64,000 nucleotides of DNA from Holacanthus passer. Its lineage: Eukaryota; Chordata; Actinopteri; Pomacanthidae. A program made the position numbers and the translations under genes. The stretch covers positions 558,001-622,000 of the forward strand of contig JAFREQ010000030.1 in assembly GCA_025331565.1 (NCBI GenBank), read 5' to 3'. The notes under the pieces were generated by a model. That model searched no databases, was not told where the DNA came from, and worked only from the letters and a program-made list of their open reading frames with translations. How positions within the stretch are numbered: position 1 is the stretch's first letter; the number at the start of each line of letters is the position of its first letter. Below, one piece after another: positions 1 to 13,000 of the stretch.

Positions 1-108
1 AGAGGCATCAGGTAGGACAGGTGGACAGCTGAAAGGACAGGTGGATGGACTGATGGGGGATTAAAGAGGACAAATGATGTACAATGATGATACCGTGCTG
101 TTGTGCAG

Positions 109-643
109 GTACTGGGGCGGTCTGGTGCCAGAGAGCTGCAGACAGGCTCATGTGGGAGAGGAGTGGAACTGTTTCTTTGGATACAAAGTCTACCCCACAT
201 TAAAAAGTGAGTCTCCATAAGGATGATGATAAAGACACAGGCTGGTGTGTGTGTGTGTTGTCTAAAGTCTGACCTGCGCTACATCCTCCCTCCTGTGCAG
301 GCCCAGTGTTTGTGGTGCAGTGGCTGTTTGATGAGGCTCAGCTGACGGTCGACAACATCCACCTGACCGGACAGCCTGTCCACGAGGGCCAGTGGAGGTA
401 CATACAGAACTTGGGACAAGAGCTGAGGAGCACGCTGCGTGACGTCCCGTAAGACTGACACACACATACACACACACGTTTGTTTCACTATCCCCGTGGG
501 GACACTCAATTGACATAATTCCCTAGCCCCTTACCCTAACCATCACAACTGAATGCCTAACCCTAACCTTAATAACTGTGACCCTAAAACCAAGTCTTAA
601 CCCTCAAAAAACAGTCTGGACCCATGGGGACCTCAATTTTGTC

Positions 644-680
<37 letters not shown>

Positions 681-1756
681 GTAAAGTAATAAGTTTTGCT
701 GACTGTGATCCTGTGCTTTGTCATGACAGGGCGATGTTTGCTCCGGCCTGTCTGTCACATGAACTCATTACAAGAATGTAAGTATAATCAAACTTTTTAA
801 TACAAGAACCTTTGATCTTAACTTTTTAAAAACTCTACTATTGACTCAACATGTAAGATAACTGTCAGCACAAGTACATACAGTCACATTTAGCGTCCTT
901 ATAATAGACTTCAGTAATTGCTATCAGTTAGGTACTTTAAGCAATTCTCTATCTGAATCTTACACTTTACAATTAACTTAAACAATTATACAAAATATTA
1001 AAAAAATCTAAGTGTTGCATGTTTGCTGTCTGTATGGACATGCATTTGTGCATATTCTTTAAAAGAAATTGAAGGGATCCTTGTCAAAAATGTTCACGTA
1101 TGTTATATTTTTATGTAAAAGAATATATTAATGTCAGCTAATTTATGAGTCTCAACTTTTTGTAACTTGAATATCGGCATGTTAGTCTGACACAACCCAG
1201 AAAAATGAAGTCGACAGATATAGTATAAACTGTATGGCAAAAATCTGTCATCACATCTCCCAGTCCTACCATATACTGTTACATTTTAATTTGATCCTCA
1301 TGATAGTGCCCGTAATTATGTAAAACAGTACTGTATGATTCTTGTCATAGTTATCTGCCCATCCTGTGTTCTCTCTCCTCCACCTCTGACTTTGTGTCCT
1401 CGCGTCCCTGCAGCTCCTGGATGGACATTCAGGTGAAAGGCACCTCCCTACCCAGAGCCCTCCACTGCTGGGACCGAAGCCTCCAAGACAACAACCACAT
1501 CAACGGCAGCCACAGCAACCACAACCACCAAAAGCACAGGACCCCACCCATGAGGGGCTGCCCTCTACATTTGATTGACAGCTGCCCGTGGCCTCACTGC
1601 AATCCCTCCTGCCCCACTATTCGTGACCATCTGACGGGACAGGAGATGAGCGTGATCCAGTTCCTCAAGCACATGGGCTTTGACGTGAAGAAGATGGCCC
1701 AGCAGCAGGGGATGGACCCGAGGACGCTACTGGGCATGCTCAATAACGGGAACTGA
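109..1756 (+). CDS. notum: Notum palmitoleoyl-protein carboxylesterase, 3' part (5' exons lie outside the window)
   Basis: Notum is a secreted serine hydrolase that removes palmitoleate from Wnt proteins and so shuts off Wnt signalling outside the cell. Four coding exons are visible: 109-206, 301-448, 730-777 and 1414-1756, with consistent phases and a TGA at 1754-1756. The fragment opens with YWGGLVPESC and runs through FFGYKVYPTL and VVQWLFDEAQLTVDN, where the Asp of WLFDE corresponds to the catalytic Asp of the family. It continues to FAPACLSHEL, where the His corresponds to the catalytic His, and to the Cys-rich tail CPWPHCNPSCP and HLTGQEMSVIQFL. The nucleophile Ser lies upstream of the window. 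Compared with mammalian NOTUM as I recall it, the tail has an extra Asn/His-rich stretch encoded at about 1486-1545. The family assignment is firm. Which teleost notum paralog this is cannot be told from the fragment. Confidence 0.95.
481..675. repeat. CCTAACC-containing repeat with GGGGAC borders, ending in (AC)n
   Basis: This intronic stretch in notum starts with a CCCCGTGGGGAC block, runs through several degenerate telomere-like units (CCCTAACC, CCTAACCTTA, CTTAACCCTC) and ends with GGGGACCTC..TTTTGTCCCCA followed by an (AC)n tract at 646-675. A second copy of the same arrangement is at 24688-25022 in a tmc8 intron. Confidence 0.6.
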
Positions 1757-3309
1757 GTTGATCTTCTTTAAAGTACAGCAACGTTAGTGTAGCGTCACTG
1801 AGCTGTTCAGTGAATAAAAGGAAGACAACTGGAGCGTGAACTCGAATGAGAAAACTGTCTACTTCCAGACATTGTCTTCCATCAACGACAAACAAGACTG
1901 AACGACTCAGAAACTCACAAGTGCCTGATGAGTTTTGAAGACGTGGTTGAGTCACATACAATCAAACCAGAACATTTGAGCTGTTTATGGGATCACGTGT
2001 TCCTTGTTTTAACATTTAGACAGATATATACTGTAGACATGCTATTATTGTGAGATGTACACAAATACAACAGAAGGTGGGTACAGTGTGTATATATACA
2101 GGAAATATGTACTGTTCATGTATGTGCAGTTGAGACTGTCATGGTGGTAGTTGAAAATAGTCTTGAAGGGAAAAGCCACTGGGCTGAAAACACCTCCCAG
2201 TTTGTGTTTGTGGGGATTTGGTGCTCTCTTCTGTCAACTCGAACCATTACAATCAGAAATCCATCGATGGTGCTGCTGTTTCTACCCTCCACCAAATATG
2301 CTGCTTTTTCTCAGTTTGGAAAAATAATAATTTAATGGGTAATATTTGCTAATAAAAAGGGACACAGATTAAGGTTATTACTTTGTTCTTCAGGCTACTT
2401 AAAAGTGCTTTTATATTTATTTTTCTACTGGAAATATCTTTTATATGTCTTATAGTCTGATACAGTTAGCTACTGCAACAGTGTCTCTATTCATTTTACT
2501 TTTTTATTTGCATGTTTGTGGAAAAACAACTGTATGCTAATATTACAAATTATGTCCGTATTGTTTTTCCAGGCTGTTGCGTTTGTAACGGCTATTTTCT
2601 TGTGCTGTAGTCGTGCCCACGCCTTACATAAGCACTAATAAATACAAATACAAGCTGATATGATAAAAACATAATTTAATTACAAAAGTATGGCAATACA
2701 GTGGTAGTTAACACCCTAAAAGAAAACAGGAAAACAAGAAGTCATTTCCAGTATTATCATAATCACACCCACAACATCCAAGTTTGTCTACAACATACAG
2801 TACATACTGATAAAATTATTTAAAAAAAATTAAAAGCTTTAAAAAAAAATGTATAGACTACATAATTTTTTTTACACAAGAAATAAGAATAAAAACTATT
2901 TGTTCACAGTTGATATGAAAAGTGCGTCTACGTGAGATGACTGAAATCTATGTAAACTGATAACATCAGCTTTAAGATTTCTCAGGTTGTACTGTCCATC
3001 CTTAACATTTAATTTCCTAAAGTTTGAGCTCAGGCATTTTATCCATAAACACTGTACAAACCATGAGCACTGTATAAAGCAGACAGCGTTGTTTCACCTG
3101 ACATTTCCTCATTGTTTCTCTCTACAAATGCTCCTGTTATTTAAATCCTCTGCAAATTTTAAATCAACCTGATAATTACTACATTTGAATTCGGTCATAT
3201 GTACAGTTGTCCTTCCCTTGCTGTTATTCCAGTTAGACCTACACTGGTATAAGATGTCTCCAGACCTCAGTGCTCAGAGAATTGAGGAGGTTTGTGTACT
3301 GGAGACAGC
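1757..3309. other. notum 3'UTR and convergent gap to tmc6
   Basis: No coding region is supported here. The stretch is AT-rich and holds the notum 3'UTR. Possible polyadenylation signals AATAAA lie at 1813-1818 (very close to the stop) and 2637-2642 (next to more AT-rich sequence). notum (+) and tmc6 (-) converge here. I could not single out a convincing tmc6 poly(A) signal on the minus strand. Confidence 0.6.
2637..2642 (+). terminator. Polyadenylation signal AATAAA, probably notum
   Basis: A canonical AATAAA hexamer lies about 0.9 kb after the notum stop codon, in an AT-rich stretch before the convergent tmc6 gene. An alternative proximal AATAAA lies at 1813-1818. Confidence 0.45.
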
Positions 3310-6300
3310 TCAACACCTGGAGTCCTAGAGGAAAAAATCAAAAACACATAAAGAGGATGTCAGTTACAGATACTGCTTTAGCTTCAGACAAAAACAGCTG
3401 TTGTAAAGCACCAGAGCAGCAAAGACTGACCTGACTTGTGAGTCTTTGAGCAGGGGTTCGCTTTTGTTCGTGGATAGACTGGAGGCGGGTGATCAGAAAC
3501 TTCTTATCCTCCCCCTCCTGAGCAGAGAGATGAAAAGAGGAAGGTACCAGAACCAGATTCATCAAATTTAGCCTATTTTATATTCATCTTTATAATCACA
3601 GAGATGGAGAAACAGATCTGTATACATGCAGGTGATGTCTTACATTTTGTATTTGTTCCTGAAGTAAGGTGATGATCTTCCTCTGACCGTCCACCACCTG
3701 ACTGTGGAAGTAGATGACTATCCTGATGGAAAGGAAAGACAGATTGCATTAGCTCAATATCACCAACACTGATTAAAAATGTAGTAAGATGGTGTGCTTT
3801 TACTTTATGACAAATACAGCACATATTGACTCTCTGATCTGCCATAATACAGGACCACCCCACCAAAGCTGTGTTTATGTGTGTGTACTCACAGGAAGAT
3901 GCCTGCTCCCACAAACAGGAAGAAAGGGTGTTCTACCAGGTAGGAGTGAGCCCTGGCCAGCAGGGACAGATTGGGATTATCTCTTTCCAGTTGTTCCACC
4001 CAGCGCTTCCCCGCCTGGAACATGGTTTTGAGCCCGCGAAAGGGACCGCACGACGAGGAGGGAGTGATACTGACGACAGAAGACAGACTGTATGTCTTGG
4101 ACTGCTAACAGCACGGAGTCACACAAGACCCGTCATTTATTTGACCTTTCTCTGAGGTGAATTTTACCATGACCATGGAGAAAACTTACTTTCTTTTGGC
4201 TGGCAAGTGTCCAACAGTTTAACCTGATCTGAATCAGTGCACGATATTAAACTACCAGTATCACAGCAGCAGTACCTCAGCTTGATACTGCGTTACCAGT
4301 TAACTTTCAATCCACATGAATGACAATTTGAGCACAACTTATCCTCTTTTTCTGTGTTAAAAGTGGTCACACAATCTGGGGTGTGTATCCTTGTTTCACT
4401 TGATGTCTTTTTGAAAGATAAATGTTATTATTGACACTATTTGGTACTTTATTAGTGGGACAGCAGTGTGTGTGTGCTTATAGTATGTAACTTGTTTTCC
4501 AAGAAAATTACTATTTTTGTTAAGGAGGAGTTAACAACAAACCTATATCAATAAAATTTCCACAAGGCCGGAAAGTTTTTGAAAAGCTGTTTCTGAAAGT
4601 GTGTGTGTGTGTGTGTGTGTGTGTACCTCCACATGGTGTATGTGACACACACAGAGGCGCCGATGAAGGAGGGGAAACAGAGGAGAGTGATGAAGATGGT
4701 GGTCATCTGGCTGACTCTGTATGGCCTCCTCGGGGCTTGACAGTTCATCATTACGCTGCTCTGTGGGAAGAAAAACACACAGATCGGGGTCAAAGGTCAC
4801 TGCTTCCAACACAGCGGTCAGAAGCTCGAGAACAAGACAGAAATTTAACAATTGTTATATAAAAAGATACTTTACTATTAGCTAGGATACACATATTGTA
4901 CAGTGTTTACAACACATAATGTAAAGATACTGACACCATTTACAGAGCATCTGCAAGGATAAAGACAAAATCCCAGGGTCAAAAAGTGACTAAAATCTGA
5001 ATGTTCAAAACCTTTTTTTTTTTTCAAAACATTTTAATTAACTGTCCTAATGTGCTTTTTTTTTTTTTTTTTAAATGTCAGTTTTAGCTTTTCTTTTGAG
5101 CATTTCAATATAATTGTTCCATTCAAGCACCTTCTTAATGTAGAAGAGCAGCAAGAGTTTGAGAATCTGCACTGCAGGCAGGAGAGGAGTGAAGAGAACA
5201 CCCAACCTGAAAAACACAAAACGCATTGTCATTACCCAGAAACACTTTGACTTAAAGCTGCTGTGGACTTTTAAATAGAAATGAACGGTCCGTCACATTC
5301 GGTCCCTTTCAAAACAAGTTCACACATTGTTAATTAAGCCTATCACCACGAGGTAAATCTCTCTGTATTTCACAGTATACATGAGATTCTGTAATTACGT
5401 CAACCAGCAATTATTGGTGTGACAGCGCAGAAGGGGGAGCAACTTTAGCAGAGCAGGTTATAGAAACTAGGAATACGTATGGTGTAATTGTGAATTTCCC
5501 CACTGTGGGACGAATAAAAGTTTATCTTATCTCTTATCTTATGACCACGTTGACAGTGTATGTGTAATTACTCTCACTGCCAGAAGGGGGAGACAAACGT
5601 TCTGCACTGCAGGTTTAACTGTGTGTAAGATAAGATAAGATAAGATATTCCTTTATTCATCCCTCAGCGGGGAAATTCACATCTGAACAGTAAGCTTCGT
5701 ACCAGGCTAAGGTCTGTCCATAGATGAGTTCAAGGACGTTCCTGGCGATATCAAACACTGGTTTCCTCCTCCTCTTCAGCACCCTCTCAGAGAACAACCT
5801 GCAAACAACAGAATGAAAAAAGAGATGGTTGAATACAATACAGCAAAAGAACCGAAAGGAAAGGGCAAATAAAAAATGAACTGAGGTTATAGGTGAGAAT
5901 TATTTTTTAAAAACTTGTTGCTACAAAACAAACATGACTTTTTATTTAGTGGGAATTTTTTTCTATCACCTTCTAAGAAAGTCAGAGTGTTATTTTATGA
6001 ATGACCAACCTCCAAAGAAATTCTCCAAACAAGGTATCCAGTAAAGTGAAGATGAAGTCCATGAGTAAGAATCGATAAAGCTCCTGGCCAACAAAACTCT
6101 CCCAGCACTGGACCCAATATTTTTGAAACAGAGTGCAGACACAACCATTAAACAAATACCAAACTGAGCAACATATATTCAAATAATCAACACAGCTGTG
6201 ATAGGACAAAAGTAAAAATGATGTCTGATCATTTATGTTACCTTCAGTCCAATAATTGTAGGGTCAGCAGCCACACGACCCAGCCAGTGGTAGCACAGGA

Positions 6301-7051
6301 CTCCAAGCACGCTCACTTTCAGCATCAAGTTTCTAGAAACGAAGGCAGCAAACATATTACCAACCAAAACCGTTGGCCCTGCACGTTCTTAACTCTGACA
6401 TCTGTGAACTTGCAACGTCCACTCCCTCTGCTCGTACCTGCTGATGGCGACATATGTGCGCACAGATGGCGATTCATAGTCCTCCATCCAGGCTGCAAGG
6501 TTGAACAGGCCGGGCAGCAGCAGGTTGATGAGGGACACCACCACAGGGAGAGCCAGGAGGCTGGCCTCGTTCAACAAGGGGTCCTGGGTGGCACTACGAG
6601 AAGTCTGCTGGAGGTTCTGTTGGAGAGAGGGAATGAGAACTAGAAGATATGTTCTTCAATGTTACCGCTGGTTGTTCTGTCATTATCAACCTGAATAGCT
6701 CCTAATGGCTAAGAAACATAAAGACCAAAGACTGTATAACAAAAGGACAACAAAATACAACCTGAAGTTTGAGTATCCACATCAATAAAAATTGTGATCC
6801 TGAGTAAAGGTTGACTTTGGACCCTAAAAGCACCTGTCCTCACCTGGTGCATGTGATCAGAGAAGTAGTAAATAGCAAGCACACAGGCAGTGGTGCTTGC
6901 TATGCAGATAGCCCATGCCAGTCCATGAACCATCAGTCTCCCCAGCTTCTGACACGCAGTGTTCTTGACATTCTTATGATTCACCTCTGCTAGCAGCTCC
7001 TGGAGACAAAAAGAGGGAGGACGTATTTTTATAAATTCAACTGTGTGTGTG

Positions 7052-7091
<40 letters not shown>

Positions 7092-10000
7092 ACGTGTACC
7101 TTGAGCTGGGTGCAGATATTCTCTGACATGAGTCTGACAGAGGTTTTCTTAATGACCTTGAAGTCCCAGGAGCTAAGCACCTTCATTGCCAAGATACTGT
7201 GAGACTTGTCGATTCGGAAGCTCTGACCAAACGACTTTGACATACTGTTGGTAAATTGCACATTAACATGCTTCATCACACAGCATTACATTTAAAACCA
7301 GTTGTGTTGGTACAGCTTATGTTGATATACACTTTTTTTTTTCCAAAAACACACAATGTACCTGTACACAAGGATGATACATGTGATGAAGAAAGCCATT
7401 CCTATGGTGAAGAAGTATGCAAGTGGCATGTTGTAAGAGTGGTGCTTCGACACACAGTCCAGCCTGGTTCCATTGGAAATAGAGGCATTCTGCACTCCAA
7501 CATCAGCCCTGCAGCTCTTCTGTACACTTGTGAACAGTGTGTAGTTACAGTAGTATCCATAGTACATCACTGTGTCTGAGAAATAGCCCTGATACAAAAG
7601 GAGACAGACAGTAATTTATGCAAAAACCTACAAAAACCTACATTTGATTCACAAGTAACATCTGGTTTGGGTCAACAGATAAATATATTCCAAAGTATAT
7701 TGCTTTGAACAATTTACTTGTGTATGGAATGTTTATTTGACTTGAATTAAATTAAATTTGGTTAACAATTCTTAAAAGTAAATAGAATAAATCTAGTCCT
7801 TCTCCCTCATTGATAAATCCAGAATCTGCAAATATGCAATATTTTTAGTTTAACTGCTTGAAACTGAAAAGTGTCATTGTGTATGTGCACTGGAGGTTTC
7901 AAGTTGCATATTGAACCATAAACCAGTCTTTCCAAACTAGTTGTGATGTTAGGAAAGCTTTCTTGTATGCACATGCGTTAAACAGATTTTAAGGTGAGCA
8001 TAGAGACACTTTCCAGCTAAAGTCACAAATATCTTCTAGCATCAAAACATTCTGCACAGTGAAGCTGAAGCCAAACAATAAGCATGAACAAGAAGTGAGC
8101 AATAATTGAAACAACTCTTGATAATGTCCATTGAAAGTGGAAGGGGACATTAATTCCAGCTGATTAAAGTTGACTTTGATATTGGAAATTTATCATACAG
8201 GTCCAAAGCTGCTGAACGCACATCAAGGATTTGGTGAGTACAAAAACAGAGGCCTCAGAGTAAGTGAGAGGTGTTTATCAATATTATCATAGCACACAGC
8301 TTACTGCTCCAGTGAGAAGCTCCAGTCCAGTAAAGGATGGTCTCCCGGCAAGCAATGCTGGAGGGTGCACAGCCTGAGGCAGCACCAAGAATGCACCCGT
8401 CACCAGGAACAGGAAGAAGTTGAAGAAGAGCAGGGTCTTAAGGAACAGGAAGTACGAGAGGACTCCATTGCCGAAACGTCCGCTCACTCTCTTGAGTGCC
8501 ACTTGCCACAACTGGAGGGAGTGCAGGAAGGACAGCCAGCTGTACCAACTTTGTCTTATAGCCTGGGAGGAGAAAGTGTGGAAGAATGAAGGGAGGAAAG
8601 AAATTACTGTAATCTAACAATCAACAATTACTTATTTCCATATTGCATTACATATTAATTAAGCACAAGGAAATAATGACACAGAAACTTATCCATGTTC
8701 TACTAAAATTGACTCACAATGCAATAGTGAAACTCCAAGCAAAGTGTACACGTGTTTTTTTGTTTAGCTCAAAGAGTCTGATATGTGTGACTCACTCTCA
8801 GAGCTATAAATGCTTGGGCAATAGAGCGATTACGCTGGCTTGATAACTGCACCTACTTCCCGTACTACCCACTGACACCCAGCCACAGCCTTAGAGAAGA
8901 ATGTGCTGTGCTGTCTTTTTTATGTCTTTTTCTGTGTCCCATTTATCATTTGAGAGAAGTGATATTATTTCCATGTCCTTAGGAATTCACAGCACACCTT
9001 AAGTATACTGTATGTTTCATCAACAATGTTGTAAAACAGGAACAATGATGAGGTCATTATGTCTAGACAGACAATGTGATGATTACATACAAGACTGGGA
9101 ACACAAACTGAAACTATCTTTGTGCTCCCACTGTGTACAAAAGGTAAAGCAGACTACCCAATAAACTACCTGTCACTCCAGCAGGCATCTTTGTTACTAT
9201 ACTTGGAGACTGTAAGCAACATCATTACAGCAATGCATCACTACACCTAAGTTTGGTTATATTTGCTTTAGTGCTAGTTAGCAAACAATAGTACTGTCTA
9301 ATCCCTGCTCATTAGCTCCCCTAAATCAAATTTACCTGTCATTAATTTCATGAGTTTCAATTGTGTTTTTCATGACATCACACCTCAGTGACACTGATAA
9401 GGATAACCCAGGTAAAAGTCAATATTGTAGTATTGTGGGACCATGACAACCACAAAATATGTATTTTTGCCGCTAGGGGTCTCTCAGTCAAAACATAAAC
9501 AAAAGACGTAGCTTGGTGATGTCATGAAGTAGCGTGGGATCATAGGAGCTGTGGTCTTCTGTTAAACAACCACTATTGCCAATGAAATCTGACATGACTC
9601 TGGCAGAAATGTTCACAGACGAGGTAATGTATTGAAATTTTATTCAATTTACATTTAGACACGTTCCCTGACCTACTTCTTCACTCTCCGACGAATCCGC
9701 TGGTGTTTCCCATGTTCCCCCAAAAGTTATAGCACTGGAGTGGTAACAGGGACACAAAGCCATTGACAGGCAACCAAATGAGACACACTGATACTTTGGA
9801 AAAAATGTATGGATTTCGCTTGGTTTGAACACGGTTAGAAACAATTGGGATAACGTAAGCATACAACTCAATAGAAGATAGGTCTAGTTGTTTTTAGACA
9901 TTTTAATGAAGAAATGTTATTCACTATACCTTTAATATTCAGTGGTGTATTTTCAACCTCTCAAAATCTTCAATAAAAAATGTTTGATCTCAACTTTTAG

Positions 10001-13000
10001 GCCAGGATGGACGAGAAGTCTTTGAAGTGCTCAGAAAAATGGTAATTTTGGGCAAACCCCATTTGCTGAAGATTATATGATACAATTAAAAAGCGCCAGA
10101 ACAGCTACTAAATGGACCTTGTGGTGAGATTGTTTTGCTGTGTTATGTTTCCAAGGTCAAGAATGATCTTTCAATCTTGACACAAGTGTATATCACTTCC
10201 TGACTTATTAAAAAGGTAACTAGAAATACAAACTGTTTAGTATCTAGATACCCTGTCCGATGTAAAATGACTCATGTGGGGGAAAATGCAGGAAGTAGAA
10301 CATGTTTCTGGTGGTGCAAGTGACTTACAATGATGATGTAATACTTAAGTCTACTGCAGCAGGGGATCTTACTGCCAGAGAGCGAGCGTCTCTCCTTTTG
10401 TAGTGCTAACCTCCTGTAGACAGAGACAAAGAGAGGCATTCAGACTGATACATAAAGAACACAGTTAATCTAAACAGGAACAATAAGTATAAGGACCACA
10501 TCTACCTGAGTTCACTCTTCTCAGCCACACTGAGGGGCATCGCTCTGAGCATCCTGACTCTGTCGTTCACTGACAGGTTCTGCAGGTTGTTCACCAAACG
10601 TTCCCTCTTACTCACTGTATCACACACAGGGGCAGCGCTACTTACATTATAAACTCAGAAAACAACACAGATGAGTTTTTATTCTAGTGCCTTTTTGCAC
10701 GCCATTCTCCTCACCTTCTACGCCCTCTGCATCCGTACTGTCTCCCTCCATGCCATAGCCTCGTATGCTTGGCCTGGCAGAGCGAGAGAAGTCTCGGATG
10801 GCGGGTCTGCTCTGCCTGCGTCTCCGAAGCTGCATGGTCCTGTTGTAGTACTGAGAGATGATGGCTCCCCTGCTGCGACCTGACGGAGAAAAAGGATCAG
10901 ACAGTTAAGGGATGGGACCAGCAGCATTTGCGTTGAATCCAAAGACAATGGCTTCAGGATTTGTCATTTCTATCCCTATTCTATCCATAGTTTTGAATGA
11001 AATAACTACATCAAAAATGCCTAGGTTGAAATAAGATAAGATATACTTTTATTCATCCCACAGTGGGGGACATTCACCAGACAAATCATCAGACAAATGA
11101 CTTTATGTGGCTGTGTGCAGAAGGGAAGTAGTGAAAGATAAACTGTTATCTCCTGCTTATGTTTCCTGTATTGAAAGTCAAACCAGCAGATATAACATAT
11201 ATCACTGAGCCATCATAAACAAGCTGAAGCACCTGACCTGCCACAGAATCTGAAAGGAAGATAGCAGAAAAACTGCTTGCCCATGAAACTCCGCTCAACT
11301 GAGACATCGGTTTTTATCTTTTATACTCGAGCTCAACAAGTGTAGCATGGCACCACTACAGCCAGGTGAAGCGTTCAAGTTGTTCTGAACCAACACGTGC
11401 TAACACAGTACCTTACTTTGCTGGTTAAATTAGGTAGTATAAGAGAACTTTCAACAAGAGTAACTATCAATGTACATACAGTGTTTCCTATGTCATGATA
11501 CTTTATGTCCCCCAAATGTATTACTAAAAAAGGCCACCAAATCTCACCCTACAATATACTAAACCACTCTATAATGATGTCTCTGCATGTATTGTCATCT
11601 CTGCATCAGAATTTTCACTGGCTTCTGGTAGGACTCACCGATGGTGCGACTGGGCATGGAAGACAGGACCTTCAAGGTGGCCGAGGACCAACGTTCACCA
11701 ATAAGAGGGTCCGGCGTACTTCGTCCAGGGCGGGACAGATAGGCTACATCATCTGAGAAATTAAAAGGAAAAAAAAACAATAATTAAATTTTTTTTTTTT
11801 TTTACATGGTATCTTAAACCCCAGTTTCTGTAATGTAAGGATTTTGCAGACAGATACAAAATATTTCTGAGTTGAGTTTTGGTAGTTATATGGACTAGAT
11901 GACCCAAAGAAACAGTTAATTTTACTCAGACGAGTATAACGAGTAAGTTATAGCACAATAAAACCAAAATCCCAGATATCTAGTCTTATATCACGATATC
12001 AATATTTGATTCAAATAATATTTAGCTCTTGTACAAATTCAGCCCTCCACCTGCAGGTATGCATCTATTGCATGTGCTCTCAAACACGGAGAGCCCATAC
12101 ACAGAGTACCTCGACTCTCCTCGTCCAGATCTCTCTGCAGCTGCTGCAACTCGAAGGCTTCGGACTGTCCTCCATTTTGACTCTGCTCTGCTATAAGCTG
12201 GTTGAACGAGTCATGAACAACTTCCTCATCCACTGGACTCCTGACAGAGGGACAAGTGGACATAAGAACAGATAGGATCCAAAGGCTGTGTGTACACATG
12301 GAATTAACATATGTCTTGGCTGATCCGATCACAAGTGGACAGCTCTAAGTACAGGGTGAATGCACCCCAAGATGCACTGAGATCCAATCACTCAGACCAC
12401 ATCCACGGGTGGTCTGCACTGCATATAACCACATTCCTTTAGCAGTGTGTACATGAACATGTCCTGGGCCACACTAAAGAACAAGCATCCTCTGAGTAAG
12501 TACACATGAAACACAGTCGGATTTCCATTTGGTTCACCCTAATACAAATTACATGTTTGGGCTCTCTTACCTGCCAAGATAAGCTGAGTCTGTAAGTATG
12601 TTTCAACCATAGACAAACTGATTTCACCATTGAACTGTTAATCGCAATATAAGAGTGGTTGAGTGAGGAGAAACTTAAACTTTGGAAAATGGCTGCGGCA
12701 AATTCTCATGCCTTCTTGTAAATTCAGCATTAAATGTAATACATGAAGTTGTATCTTTCCTTGTAAAAAAAAACACTGTGTGAGTTTGTCGTGACATCGC
12801 TGTACCAGCCTGTTGGTCTTCTCAATGTCTAAGAGCATCTTAGCTTCCAACCACTTTGCAGCGTTTCAACACACTGCTTCAACTGATTTCACCAATTACA
12901 CTAAATTGAAATGAAAGAAGAAATTTTATTAATGATAAGTTTTACAAATACAGTAAACAGTAACCAATATAGGCCACTTCTTTCTTCCCCATGGAGAAAG

